Origin: Chloroflexota bacterium
GTDB lineage: Bacteria > Chloroflexota > UBA5177 > JANWHV01
Assembly (NCBI GenBank): GCA_025450375.1
Contig: JANWHO010000304.1
Span: 1 to 13,374, forward strand
DNA: 13,374 nt
Reading direction: 5' to 3'
Position numbers and translations under genes: made by a program. The stretch's first letter is position 1. The number at the start of each line of letters is the position of its first letter. This document shows, one piece after another, positions 6,724 through 13,374 of the stretch. A model generated the notes under the pieces. It was not told the DNA's origin, did not search any database, and saw only the letters and a program-made list of their open reading frames with translations.

Positions 6724-8049
6724 CTAGAACCGATCTCGATGGTACCGGATCTCGTACTCGGCATCCTGAGCGGCGAAATGGGTGGCCTCCAGGCGTTTAA
6801 TGGCGAGAAAGGAGGCCAGGAGCGGGGCGCCCATGGCCTCACCGAGTATCGGATCGGCTTCGAGCGCCGCCAGGGCGTCGAGGAGGCTGGTGGGCAGGGG
6901 AGGCGATTCCAGTTGCCCCTGTTCGGACGAATCGGTACTCGCCGGCTCGCCTAGATCACGTTCCCGCGCGATTCCGTCGAGGCCGGCGGCGATCAGTGCC
7001 CCCAGCGCGAGGTAGGGATTGGCGGTATGGTCCGCCGAGCGGAGTTCAATGTACGCGGCACCCGTACGCTCGTGTGCCGGCGAGGCGGCCACGCGGATTG
7101 CCGCCCCATCCACCGCGCTTCTCCATGATGGCTGATTGTCTGGAAGCGTCTGGCGATAGGAGTTGACGCTCGCTCTGGTGAGGGCGGTGATCGCCGGCAG
7201 GTGCGCGATCACCCCGGCTACCCAGTGGCGGCCCGCCTTGCTCAACCCATAGGCTCCCCGTGGATCGGGGAAAATCGCCGTACGCCCATCCTTACTGAAG
7301 AGACTTAGATGGATGCGCGCGCTATTCCGCGGTTGGCCCGCCAGGGGAACCGGAGCAAAACTGGCCATGATCCCCTTCCCTGCCGCCATCGCTCGGATGG
7401 TCTCCCGGAGAATCACCTGGTTATCAGCTCCGCGGAGACCCTCGGCGTGCCGCGCCGAGAGTGCATGTTGCCCCGGTCCCCACCCCGCATGGTAGTGTTC
7501 CACCGGTATCCCCTGGGCCTCCAGGGCGCCGGCCAGCGCATCAATAAGGGGAGCGGCGGCATTCATTCCTTCGGTTCCATAGGCGGGTCCGTCGTTCAGC
7601 GGCTGAAACGTGCCTCCTTCCTCCCGCCGCAAACTGAACTCCCCCGCGAATGCGGAGCGTACGCGAAGGTCCTTTGCCTCCAGACGGGCCAGCATTCTCC
7701 TCAGGAAGCCGCGCGGGCAACTTGGCCACGGCTCACCATCGAGCGCGATGAGGTCCGCGATCAAACTGCCCACCCCAGGCAGGTAGGGAAGTGGGACGAA
7801 GGAATCTGGGTCGGGCAGCAGGAGCAATTCGCCGGCCGTCTCAAGCGTGGGCGCCGGTAGATCGAGCAGCGAGAGATTGGCCACCGCCGCGGGAATCGTG
7901 ATACCTGTCTGTAGGCGATCCTCCAGCAAACGCACATGGGTGGACGTTCCGCGGACCACCGCGCTTTGGTCACAAAAGACAAAGCGAATCATTCGGATCC
8001 CGGCCTCGCGGGCTCGGCGTAAAACATCGTGCCGTACGGTCTGGGTCAC
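6724..8049 (-). CDS. Glutamine-synthetase-fold protein with degraded active site, coupled to glcF
   Basis: A 441-residue protein of GlnA-like length. Family signatures remain: IRFVFCDQSAVVRG (21-34, N-terminal beta-grasp), GPGQHAL (191-197), ADNQVILRETIRAMAAGKG (208-226), SLSKAGRHW-like YGLSKAGRHWVAGV (267-280), NSYRQTLP (296-303) and YIELRSADHTANPYLALGAL (333-351). By eye against Salmonella GlnA, E129 becomes Ala135, E212 Gly189, E220 Ala196, H269 Arg245, and flap E327 Gln306. E131 (Glu137), H271 (His247) and E357 (Glu335) are kept. Four of six metal ligands appear lost, so ordinary ATP-dependent glutamine synthesis is unlikely. The start is GTG 8049-8047, overlapping the glcF TGA by 4 bases and preceded by a purine-rich stretch at 8050-8070. 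Possible roles include a non-catalytic binding or regulatory subunit, or a new ligase chemistry. The family call is firm; the function is open. Confidence 0.85.
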   Translation of the reverse strand: MTQTVRHDVLRRAREAGIRMIRFVFCDQSAVVRGTSTHVRLLEDRLQTGITIPAAVANLSLLDLPAPTLETAGELLLLPDPDSFVPLPYLPGVGSLIADLIALDGEPWPSCPRGFLRRMLARLEAKDLRVRSAFAGEFSLRREEGGTFQPLNDGPAYGTEGMNAAAPLIDALAGALEAQGIPVEHYHAGWGPGQHALSARHAEGLRGADNQVILRETIRAMAAGKGIMASFAPVPLAGQPRNSARIHLSLFSKDGRTAIFPDPRGAYGLSKAGRHWVAGVIAHLPAITALTRASVNSYRQTLPDNQPSWRSAVDGAAIRVAASPAHERTGAAYIELRSADHTANPYLALGALIAAGLDGIARERDLGEPASTDSSEQGQLESPPLPTSLLDALAALEADPILGEAMGAPLLASFLAIKRLEATHFAAQDAEYEIRYHRDRF

Positions 8050-9338
8050 CTCCCGTTCCCCTCCCTTCCCTGGCCAGAGGCTCGATCCAGCAGTTCCACC
8101 GGATGCACCACCGCCATGCGGATCCCGCGGGCGCGCAAGCCGCTTGCAATTTGGATCGCGCAGCCGGGATTCCCCACCGCGAGACAGCGGGCGCCCGTGG
8201 TGGCTACCCGATCGATCTTTTGCGACAGCAGTCGATCCGCCAGATCGGGCTGAGTGAGATTATAGATGCCCGCGCTGCCGCAGCAATCGGACGCGCCCGC
8301 CAGTTCCACCAACTCCAGGCCGGGGATGGCCCCGAGCAGCCGGCGTGGGGCCTCGTGGATACCCTGGGCGTGACGGAGATGACAGGCATCCTGGTAGGTC
8401 ACGGATAAGGGCACGGGGACGGTGGGAGGACGGACACCCACCTGATCCAGCCACTCACTCACGTCCCGAACGCGGGCGGCGAAGCGGGCCGCCCGCTCGG
8501 CATACTCCTGGTCGTCCGCGAGGAGGTGGCCATATTCCTTGAGCGCCGAGCCGCATCCGGCGGCATTGACGATGATGGCGTCCAGGTCATCGGGGAACGC
8601 ATCTATCATGCTTCGGGCCAATGTCCGCGCCGTGGCCTGGTGGCCAGCGTGCAGATGGAGGGCGCCGCAGCAGCCCTGCTCACCGGGGATGACCACGGCG
8701 GCCCCGTTGACCGCCAGCACCCGCGCCGTGGCGGCATGGGTGGCGGAGAATAACTGCCGCATCACGCAGCCGGTGATCATTCCCACCCGCGCCCGCGGCA
8801 CACCCAGAGGTGGGATTTGGGCCGGCAAAGGACGGAAGGGTTGCGGGGTGGGCAGGAGCGCCTCCAGGTTCCCAAGTCGCGGGGGCAGCAGCGAGAATAG
8901 GCCCGCTTTTCGCGCCGCGCGGCCCAGGCCCAGGCGGTGATAGGCCCGGAGCGCGCTTCCCGCCGCGTCGAGAAGCCGGGGCGAGGCAAACAGGCCATCG
9001 AGGACCAGGGCGCCGATTGCCGCCGTCTGGGGCGATGCCGGGGGCAACACCGCACGGACTTCCTCCAGGGCCCGGCCGAAGCGGACTCCAGAAGGGCAGG
9101 CGGTTTCGCAGGCTCTGCAGCCCAGGCAGCGGTCGAGATGGCGCCGCAGCGAAGGGTCGTCGAGGGCGATTACCCCATCCGCCGCCGCCTTCATCTGGAA
9201 GAGCCGGCCGCGGGGGCTGTCTCGTTCGTCACCCAGCAGGTCATAGGTCGGGCAGGTGGGCAGGCAGAGCCCGCAATGGACGCAGGCGCGCAGCAGATCG
9301 CGGGGAAGCGAGGGCCGGGGCCCAGCTTTCGAGATCAT
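8046..9338 (-). CDS. glcF: Glycolate oxidase iron-sulfur subunit GlcF
   Basis: A 430-residue protein, normal length for GlcF. Two 4Fe-4S ferredoxin motifs open it: CVHCGLCLPTCP (Cys19, 22, 25, 29) and CLGCRACETACP (Cys71, 74, 77, 81). The C-terminal half carries two CCG domains typical of the GlpC/GlcF/LutA group, with EQGCCGALHLHAG (Cys223-224) and ASDCCGSAGIYNL. Family knowledge: GlcF passes electrons from the flavin subunits GlcD/GlcE to the membrane quinone pool while glycolate is oxidised to glyoxylate. The ATG follows the glcE TAA with no gap, and GAAGGA lies 6 bases upstream of it, so the subunits should be made stoichiometrically. Downstream it overlaps the GS-like gene by 4 bases. 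A lactate-dehydrogenase-type complex is the main alternative, but the D-E-F gene set favours glycolate. Confidence 0.95.
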   Translation of the reverse strand: MISKAGPRPSLPRDLLRACVHCGLCLPTCPTYDLLGDERDSPRGRLFQMKAAADGVIALDDPSLRRHLDRCLGCRACETACPSGVRFGRALEEVRAVLPPASPQTAAIGALVLDGLFASPRLLDAAGSALRAYHRLGLGRAARKAGLFSLLPPRLGNLEALLPTPQPFRPLPAQIPPLGVPRARVGMITGCVMRQLFSATHAATARVLAVNGAAVVIPGEQGCCGALHLHAGHQATARTLARSMIDAFPDDLDAIIVNAAGCGSALKEYGHLLADDQEYAERAARFAARVRDVSEWLDQVGVRPPTVPVPLSVTYQDACHLRHAQGIHEAPRRLLGAIPGLELVELAGASDCCGSAGIYNLTQPDLADRLLSQKIDRVATTGARCLAVGNPGCAIQIASGLRARGIRMAVVHPVELLDRASGQGREGNGR

Positions 9339-10652
9339 TTAGAGTCCTTCCACGAAGCGGCCAGGGTTCAGTATCGCGGTGGGGTCCAGGGTGGCCTTGA
9401 GCCCCCGGACCAGGCGCGGCGCCGAGGTCGGCCCCCACACATCCAATTCACCTTTGGCCCCCGGGGGACAGTGCTCGACGACCAGGTGTCCGCCGCGGCC
9501 CCGTGCCCAGGTACGGAGCTGCGTTACCAGGGCCGGCGTCGTCTCCACCCCGCGCCTGAGTAGCGCATGTACCACCCCACTGCCGGCGTGCGCGATAAGA
9601 GCGGCGCCGGGTAGCATGGTCTCCAGTTCGGCCAGGGCGGGCATCGTATCGCCCAGCGGCACGCTCAGCTTGAGGATGGTATCGTCGACTTCGCGTGGGG
9701 CGCGCGATTCGGCCAGGGCAGCGGTCAGCCGCGCCGCTTGGTCGCCCGTCGCGATTTCCTCGGTCCTCAGTCCGGCCGCCGCGGCCCCTCTTCCTACCTC
9801 ATCAGCCTGGCGGCCCACCACGCGCGGATGGCCCTCGCACACGACCAGAAGCAGATCATTATCGGGTACCGCGAATCCGTCCGCGGCCAGCTTCCGCCCG
9901 GCCTCGCGGTTCAGTCCCTCAATCGCTCCCAGAGCCAGGGGCAGACGCAGCAAGCCGGCAACCACCGAGGCCATAGCCGGCCAGTGCGCGGCGTCGTCAG
10001 GAGGGATACAGGCCAGGACACGCCTTTCAGCCGGCAGGGGATGCAAGCGGAGCGCCACCTCTACAATTACCCCGAGGGTACCAAGCGCCCCCACATGCAT
10101 CTTGTGCAGATCGTACCCAGCAACGCTCTTCACGACCTTGGCTCCCGAGCGGGTCAGGGTGCCGTCGGAGTAGGCCACTCGCATTCCCAGCACCAGATCG
10201 CGTGCCGTGCCATAGCGGAGCCGGTGTGGACCGGACTGGTTGCAAGCCAGGGTGCCGCCAAGGGTGGCAGTCGCCGCGAAGGGAGGGTCGAGGGCTAGCC
10301 ACTGTCCGTATTCGGCGAACAGCGCCTGGGCGGCGGCCAGCGGGGTACCGGCGAGAGCCACGGCCACCAGGTCATCCGGCCGGTATTCCAGTACGGCGGT
10401 CAGACCGCCGGTCTTCAGAACCAGATTGTGTCGCGCGGGACGATTGCCCAGGCTCATTTTGGTGCCGGCGCCCCGCGGGCACACCGCGAGGCCCTCGGAC
10501 GAGGCGGCGCGCAGGGTCATGGCTACGTCCTCGGGAGTCAGCGGTTCGGCGAGCAACCGAGGCGCCATTCCATCCACCGCCAGGGCGGTCGCCTCCTCGA
10601 AGGTGAGGTCGCGCCAGGGGAGGGGACCGGATGATCGGACGTCGTCGCTCAC
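9339..10652 (-). CDS. glcE: Glycolate oxidase FAD-binding subunit GlcE
   Basis: A 437-residue protein homologous to the FAD domain of GlcD. PRGAGTKMSLG (59-69 from the chosen start) is the PCMH-type FAD loop, LGGTLACNQSGPHRLRYGTARD is the second FAD block (the central GGTLACNQSGPHR is the diagnostic part), and GAKVVKSVAGYDLHKMHVG is the highly conserved GlcE-type KxVAGYDxxK signature. The C terminus ends with LDPTAILNPGRF, the usual closing motif. I chose GTG 10652-10650 because it overlaps the glcD TGA as GTGA and has GAGG 7 bases upstream. An earlier ATG at 10694 would force a 46-base overlap into glcD and adds residues that are not family-like. Family knowledge: GlcE is required with GlcD and GlcF for glycolate oxidation. 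At 437 residues it is longer than E. coli GlcE (about 350). Confidence 0.92.
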   Translation of the reverse strand: MSDDVRSSGPLPWRDLTFEEATALAVDGMAPRLLAEPLTPEDVAMTLRAASSEGLAVCPRGAGTKMSLGNRPARHNLVLKTGGLTAVLEYRPDDLVAVALAGTPLAAAQALFAEYGQWLALDPPFAATATLGGTLACNQSGPHRLRYGTARDLVLGMRVAYSDGTLTRSGAKVVKSVAGYDLHKMHVGALGTLGVIVEVALRLHPLPAERRVLACIPPDDAAHWPAMASVVAGLLRLPLALGAIEGLNREAGRKLAADGFAVPDNDLLLVVCEGHPRVVGRQADEVGRGAAAAGLRTEEIATGDQAARLTAALAESRAPREVDDTILKLSVPLGDTMPALAELETMLPGAALIAHAGSGVVHALLRRGVETTPALVTQLRTWARGRGGHLVVEHCPPGAKGELDVWGPTSAPRLVRGLKATLDPTAILNPGRFVEGL

Positions 10653-12106
10653 CAATGCGCCTCGATCAGGGAACGGCCATGCAGTTCGATGCAACGACCG
10701 GGAGTGGGAAACAGCTTGCCTGGATTGCAGTGGCGGTGGGGATCGAATACATCACGCACCCGCAACATGATTTCCAGGTCAGCATCGGTAAACATCCGCC
10801 GCACCACGTCCAGCTTCTCCACCCCGATTCCGTGCTCTCCCGTAATCGAGCCCCCATAATCCAAACAGACTTGCAGGATCTCCGCACCCGCCGCCCGCAC
10901 CCGATCGATAGCGTCCGGCTCATCGGAATCGAAGAGGAGGGCGGGATGAATGTTCCCGTCACCCGCGTGAAGGAGGGTAGCTACCTTCAGGTTGTGCTCG
11001 GCGGCGATCCGCTCAACGGCGGCGAGCACCTGGGGGAGGGTATTCCGCGGGACCACCCCATCCATCACGTAGTAATTGGGGGCCAGGCGGCCCATCGCCC
11101 CGCCCGCCTCCTTCCGCGCCTTCCACAGTCCGGCCCGTTCGGCCTCGGAGGCCGCCACCTTCAGCTCGATCGCCCCCGCCCTGGTGCAGGTCTCGACCAC
11201 CGAGGCGAGGCCGGTTTCCACTGCCTCGGTGATCCCCTCCAGCTCGATCAGTAGTACCGCCTCGGCTTCAACCGGGTAGCCCGCGTGAGTCGCCGCCTCA
11301 ATGGCCCGGATAGTGTTATTGTCCATCATCTCCAGGGCACTCGGGATCACTCCCGACTGGATGATCGCCCCCACGCAGCCCGCGCACTGCTCGATGCTGG
11401 AGAACATCGCCACCATGGTGCGGATCGCCTCGGGACGGGGAATCAAGCGCACCTGAATCTCGCCCGCCACTCCCACGGTGCCCTCGCTGCCCACCACCAG
11501 CGAGGTGAGGTCGTAGCCGGGGGCATCGGGAGCAAGGCCCCCCAACTCCACCGCCTCCCCATCGGCCAGATACAGCCGCATCCCCAGAATGTGATTGGCG
11601 GTTACGCCATAGGCGAGGGTATGGGGGCCACCCGCGTTCATCGCGGTGTTACCGCCGATCGTGGAGGCGGCCTGGCTTGAGGGATCCGGGGCGAACTGGA
11701 GGCCGAGTGGAGCTACGGCCCGCCCCAGATGCAGATTGACCACACCCCCCTCCACACGCGCGGTCAGATGCTCGGGCTGAACCGAGACGATGCGGCGGAG
11801 ACGGGCAAACGAGATCGTCACCCCGCCCTCGCAGGGGATGACCGCGCCGGCCAGCCCCGTACCGCCGCCGCGCGGGACCAGAGCCACTCCGGCCCGACCG
11901 ACCGCCCCCATCACGACGGCAAGCTGCGCCCCGTCCTCGGGGATAACCACCAGATCGGCAGCCGCGGCGTCGGTACCGCCATCGTAGCTATAGAGACTCA
12001 GGCTGTAGGGATCGGACAGCACCCGATCCGGGCCCACGATAGCCGCCAACTCGGTTGCCAATGCAGGCAGGTTGCTTCTCTTCGCCATCCCGGCATCGTC
12101 GCCCAC
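10649..12106 (-). CDS. glcD: Glycolate oxidase catalytic FAD subunit GlcD
   Basis: A 485-residue protein of the FAD-binding type 4 / FAD-oxidase C family, normal GlcD length. FAD-binding signatures are VPRGGGTGLAGAVIP (77-91), SSQAASTIGGNTAMNAGG and GSEGTVGVAGEIQVRLIPRP. The C-terminal substrate domain carries the metal-binding HAGDGNIHP and GEHGIGVEK motifs, and the protein closes with DPHRHCNPGKLFP. Family knowledge: oxidises glycolate to glyoxylate, passing electrons via GlcE/GlcF to quinone; D-lactate dehydrogenases are close relatives, but glcE and glcF directly downstream favour glycolate. The start chosen is GTG 12106-12104 because AAAGGA lies 8 bases before it; an in-frame ATG at 12088 has no comparable site and would shorten the protein by six residues. 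It is the first gene of the operon, with a candidate promoter at 12150-12178. No GlcC-type regulator is seen nearby. Confidence 0.95.
   Translation of the reverse strand: MGDDAGMAKRSNLPALATELAAIVGPDRVLSDPYSLSLYSYDGGTDAAAADLVVIPEDGAQLAVVMGAVGRAGVALVPRGGGTGLAGAVIPCEGGVTISFARLRRIVSVQPEHLTARVEGGVVNLHLGRAVAPLGLQFAPDPSSQAASTIGGNTAMNAGGPHTLAYGVTANHILGMRLYLADGEAVELGGLAPDAPGYDLTSLVVGSEGTVGVAGEIQVRLIPRPEAIRTMVAMFSSIEQCAGCVGAIIQSGVIPSALEMMDNNTIRAIEAATHAGYPVEAEAVLLIELEGITEAVETGLASVVETCTRAGAIELKVAASEAERAGLWKARKEAGGAMGRLAPNYYVMDGVVPRNTLPQVLAAVERIAAEHNLKVATLLHAGDGNIHPALLFDSDEPDAIDRVRAAGAEILQVCLDYGGSITGEHGIGVEKLDVVRRMFTDADLEIMLRVRDVFDPHRHCNPGKLFPTPGRCIELHGRSLIEAHW
10660..10663 (-). promoter_or_regulatory. 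Ribosome binding site deciding the GTG start of glcE
   Basis: GAGG on the minus strand lies 7 bases before GTG 10652, inside the last codons of glcD. With the GTGA stop/start overlap it supports coupled translation of glcE and argues against the longer frame from 10694. Confidence 0.55.
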
Positions 12107-12114
12107 CCGGCCCG

Positions 12115-12120
12115 TCCTTT
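12115..12120 (-). promoter_or_regulatory. Ribosome binding site of glcD
   Basis: AAAGGA on the minus strand, 8 bases before GTG 12106. It selects this start over the in-frame ATG at 12088, which has only a poor CGGG stretch upstream. Confidence 0.55.
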
Positions 12121-12149
12121 CCCAGATGTCAGCAGGAGTTTATGCGGGT

Positions 12150-12178
12150 ATCGTAGAGGATCGGGTGGGCGAGGGCAA
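12150..12178 (-). promoter_or_regulatory. Candidate sigma-70 promoter of the glcDEF operon
   Basis: Reading the minus strand, TTGCCC (12178-12173) and TACGAT (12155-12150) are separated by 17 bases. Each matches the consensus hexamer at 4 of 6 positions, with optimal spacing. Transcription would begin near 12143, about 37 bases before the glcD start, inside the 88-base gap after the Uma2 gene. Predicted by eye only; the operon could also be read through from the Uma2 genes. Confidence 0.45.
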
Positions 12179-12194
12179 CGGAGCGCAGGGGAGG

Positions 12195-13007
12195 TCAGGT
12201 GGGGGGACGCTCCTCGCGGAGGCGCGCAAGTTGTTCGCGGAGGCGCGCGTTCTCGGATTCAGCCACATCGGCCCGCATCACCTCGGCATTCGCCTGCGCG
12301 ATTGCGGCCTCCGCCTCCACCTTGGCAGCCTCCGCCTCCACCTTGGCAGCCTCCGCCTCCACCTTGGCGGCTTGCGCTTCCGCCCTGGCGGCCAGTGCCT
12401 TCTCCTGAGGGGTCGGAATCAGTTGTCCGGTTGCCCGTTCGCGGAGACGTAGGAGGTAGCCGCCGATTACCCAATCATAGTCGGGTAGGGTCACGCAGCG
12501 CACTGCCCCATCGGCTTCGGGCGCCACCTGTACATAGGTGCCGGGTTCGGCAAGGCGAAACACTTGCAGGCGCGGGGACAGCAGGTCGCCCATGGGATCG
12601 AACTGCACGTACTCATGCACTCCCAGGGCGGCATAGTCGTGTTTCTTCCCTGCGCTGTCGCGATAGATGGTGCTGGGCGAGGCGCCCTCGTAGACCAGAT
12701 CGGGAACTTTGTCTTCGTCCCAGAGCCGATACTGGAGTCGCAAGATGCCAAAGACCGGGTCCAGTTCGCCGACGCCGCGGGCCACGAACACATCGGGGGT
12801 GAGATGACGGCGTAGGTTATTCTCGTCCAGAAGGATCATCAACTCCTCGCCCACCACGTCCTCGACGGGAAGGATTTCCTCCAGGCTTAAGGCCACGTTG
12901 CGTTGGGCCCGCTGGTGCTTGGTAGAGGGCATCGGGCGGTTCCCACTTTGCGGATATTCGTATGCATCACGGACATCGCGGCGAGATCGAGCAGGTATGG
13001 CAGCCAT
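12195..13007 (-). CDS. Uma2 family protein (DUF820, PD-(D/E)XK nuclease fold) with C-terminal coiled coil
   Basis: A 270-residue protein. The N-terminal YEYPQSGNRPM block, HLTPDVFVARG with Asp72, VPDLVYEGASPST with Glu107, the GKKHDYAALGVHEY segment with Lys121/122, and the FDP strand end form the Uma2/DUF820 version of the restriction-endonuclease-like fold, with the catalytic Asp, Glu and Lys all present. Residues about 215-265 are an Ala/Glu/Arg-rich coiled coil, part of it made by a 21-bp DNA repeat. ATG 13007 is preferred: AGAGG lies 5 bases before it and a good promoter at 13045-13072 lies just upstream. The GTG at 13079 would start before that promoter and has no ribosome site. Family knowledge: Uma2 genes are abundant in Cyanobacteria and Chloroflexota; nuclease activity is predicted from the fold and cellular role is unclear. 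It follows another Uma2 gene and precedes glcD by 88 bases. Confidence 0.9.
   Translation of the reverse strand: MAAIPARSRRDVRDAYEYPQSGNRPMPSTKHQRAQRNVALSLEEILPVEDVVGEELMILLDENNLRRHLTPDVFVARGVGELDPVFGILRLQYRLWDEDKVPDLVYEGASPSTIYRDSAGKKHDYAALGVHEYVQFDPMGDLLSPRLQVFRLAEPGTYVQVAPEADGAVRCVTLPDYDWVIGGYLLRLRERATGQLIPTPQEKALAARAEAQAAKVEAEAAKVEAEAAKVEAEAAIAQANAEVMRADVAESENARLREQLARLREERPPT
12307..12369. repeat. Three tandem copies of a 21-bp unit within the Uma2 coiled coil
   Basis: Units at 12307-12327, 12328-12348 and 12349-12369 are nearly identical, and a diverged fourth lies at 12370-12390. On the minus strand each codes the heptad AKVEAEA. The 21-base period equals seven codons, so slippage changes the coiled-coil length by whole heptads without breaking the frame. 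Confidence 0.9.
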
Positions 13008-13044
13008 GGCAGCCTCTTCGAGCGGATAACAGGGAAACCAGTAG

Positions 13045-13072
13045 ATTCTAGGGCGGCTAGCGGTAAAGTCAG
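13045..13072 (-). promoter_or_regulatory. Candidate sigma-70 promoter of the inner Uma2 gene
   Basis: On the minus strand, CTGACT (13072-13067) and TAGAAT (13050-13045) are spaced 16 bases apart. The -10 matches consensus at 5 of 6 positions and the -35 at 4 of 6. Transcription would start near 13038, giving a leader of about 30 bases before ATG 13007. This stretch is locally AT-richer than its surroundings and begins 21 bases after the preceding Uma2 stop. Confidence 0.5.
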
Positions 13073-13093
13073 TATACACGACGGAAACGCGGA

Positions 13094-13374
13094 TCAGGGC
13101 GATTTCCGCTCACCACGCAGGCGCGCCAATTCCGCCTGCAAGCGCGTGATGTGCTCCTGCTGCTCCGCCCGCAAGCGCCGCTCCTCAGTCAGCATATGGC
13201 GACGCTCCCCATGCAAAGGCACCAGCCGCCCTTCCCGGTTGTATACACGCGGCAGGGCGTGCTCGGCGGCGAATCCTACCCCCAGCGCGCGGCTCCAGAA
13301 GCGGCCCTGGGCGTCAGGCTGCCAGGCTTGATAGGCGCCTCCGACACGCAGCCAGCCGCGGAACTGCTCCGTCA
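13094..13374 (-). CDS. Second Uma2 family protein, C-terminal part (5' end outside window)
   Basis: An open minus-strand frame enters from the right edge (first full codon at 13372) and ends at TGA 13096-13094, giving 92 residues. It reads the typical end of a Uma2 protein: RFWSRALGVGFAAE, matching the usual LGL strand region, then VYNREGRLVPLHGERRH, then a coiled coil with EERRLRAEQQEHI and QAELARLRGERK. The N-terminal half with the PD-(D/E)XK residues lies beyond the window. No start codon is needed inside the window, so it is easily missed. It is tandem with the inner Uma2 gene, same strand, 86 bases from stop to next ATG, but the two C termini differ (heptad repeats in one only), so they are paralogues rather than a recent exact duplication. 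Confidence 0.85.
   Translation of the reverse strand, partial: TEQFRGWLRVGGAYQAWQPDAQGRFWSRALGVGFAAEHALPRVYNREGRLVPLHGERRHMLTEERRLRAEQQEHITRLQAELARLRGERKSP

Noticed and set aside
6724..8049. Calling this gene an ordinary glutamine synthetase glnA or a gamma-glutamylmethylamide synthetase
   Set aside because: Canonical metal ligands and the flap glutamate appear substituted, and the context is glycolate oxidation; the family fold is clear but the enzymatic label is not supported.
10653..10694. Earlier ATG for glcE
   Set aside because: It would overlap glcD by 46 bases, and the GTGA overlap with its own ribosome site fits the pattern of the operon better.
12307..12390. Short regular repeats as a possible CRISPR array
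   Set aside because: Units are directly contiguous with no spacers, the period is 21 bases, and they encode in-frame heptads of a coiled coil.
11729..12802. A 357-codon open frame on the + strand across glcD and the Uma2 gene
   Set aside because: It runs antisense through two well-supported genes and the promoter gap, and its product is low-complexity Arg/Pro/His sequence produced by GC-rich codons read backwards.
13008..13079. Longer Uma2 start at GTG 13079
   Set aside because: It precedes the best promoter and has no ribosome site; the extra residues (Tyr/Trp/Pro/Cys-rich) do not look like Uma2 N termini.

Overview
The window is high-GC bacterial chromosome with tightly packed genes. It shows no phage, plasmid, insertion sequence, CRISPR array, tRNA or rRNA. 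Several Uma2-family (PD-(D/E)XK) genes, an ECF sigma factor of the type common in Chloroflexota, and GcvT-fused flavin dehydrogenases together suggest a Chloroflexota-like organism (for example a Thermomicrobia relative). This is inference from gene content; no ribosomal marker is present.

Layout. (1) Positions 1-3055, + strand: the C-terminal half of a monomeric sarcosine/N-methyl-amino-acid oxidase, then 40 bases later a full dimethylglycine/sarcosine dehydrogenase-like FAD + GcvT fusion. Together they look like a module for oxidative N-demethylation of methylated glycines. (2) 3057-3116, + strand: a 19-codon scrap resembling the coiled-coil tail of a Uma2 protein. (3) 3123-6116, - strand: an ECF sigma factor, an 11-base-overlapping single-pass membrane protein (probable anti-sigma factor with a large extracytoplasmic domain), and an unrecognised 251-aa protein. 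(4) 6379-12106, - strand: a compact operon glcD-glcE-glcF, then a glutamine-synthetase-fold protein, then a YbjQ/UPF0145 protein. The first four genes are linked by 4-base stop/start overlaps or direct abutment, and the last follows after 21 bases. A sigma-70-like promoter lies just upstream of glcD. (5) 12195-13374, - strand: two tandem Uma2 genes, the second cut by the window edge. The inner one has its own promoter and a 21-bp tandem repeat encoding coiled-coil heptads.

How the parts fit. GlcDEF oxidises glycolate to glyoxylate, while the + strand pair would yield glycine and C1 units from methylated glycines, so both ends of the region touch C1/C2 and glycine/glyoxylate metabolism. The most unusual item is the glutamine-synthetase-like protein translationally coupled to glcF. 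It keeps the fold signatures, but by my hand alignment it has lost four of the six canonical metal ligands and the flap glutamate. That suggests a repurposed or non-catalytic member tied to glycolate oxidation. All alignments were done by eye and coordinates by counting.
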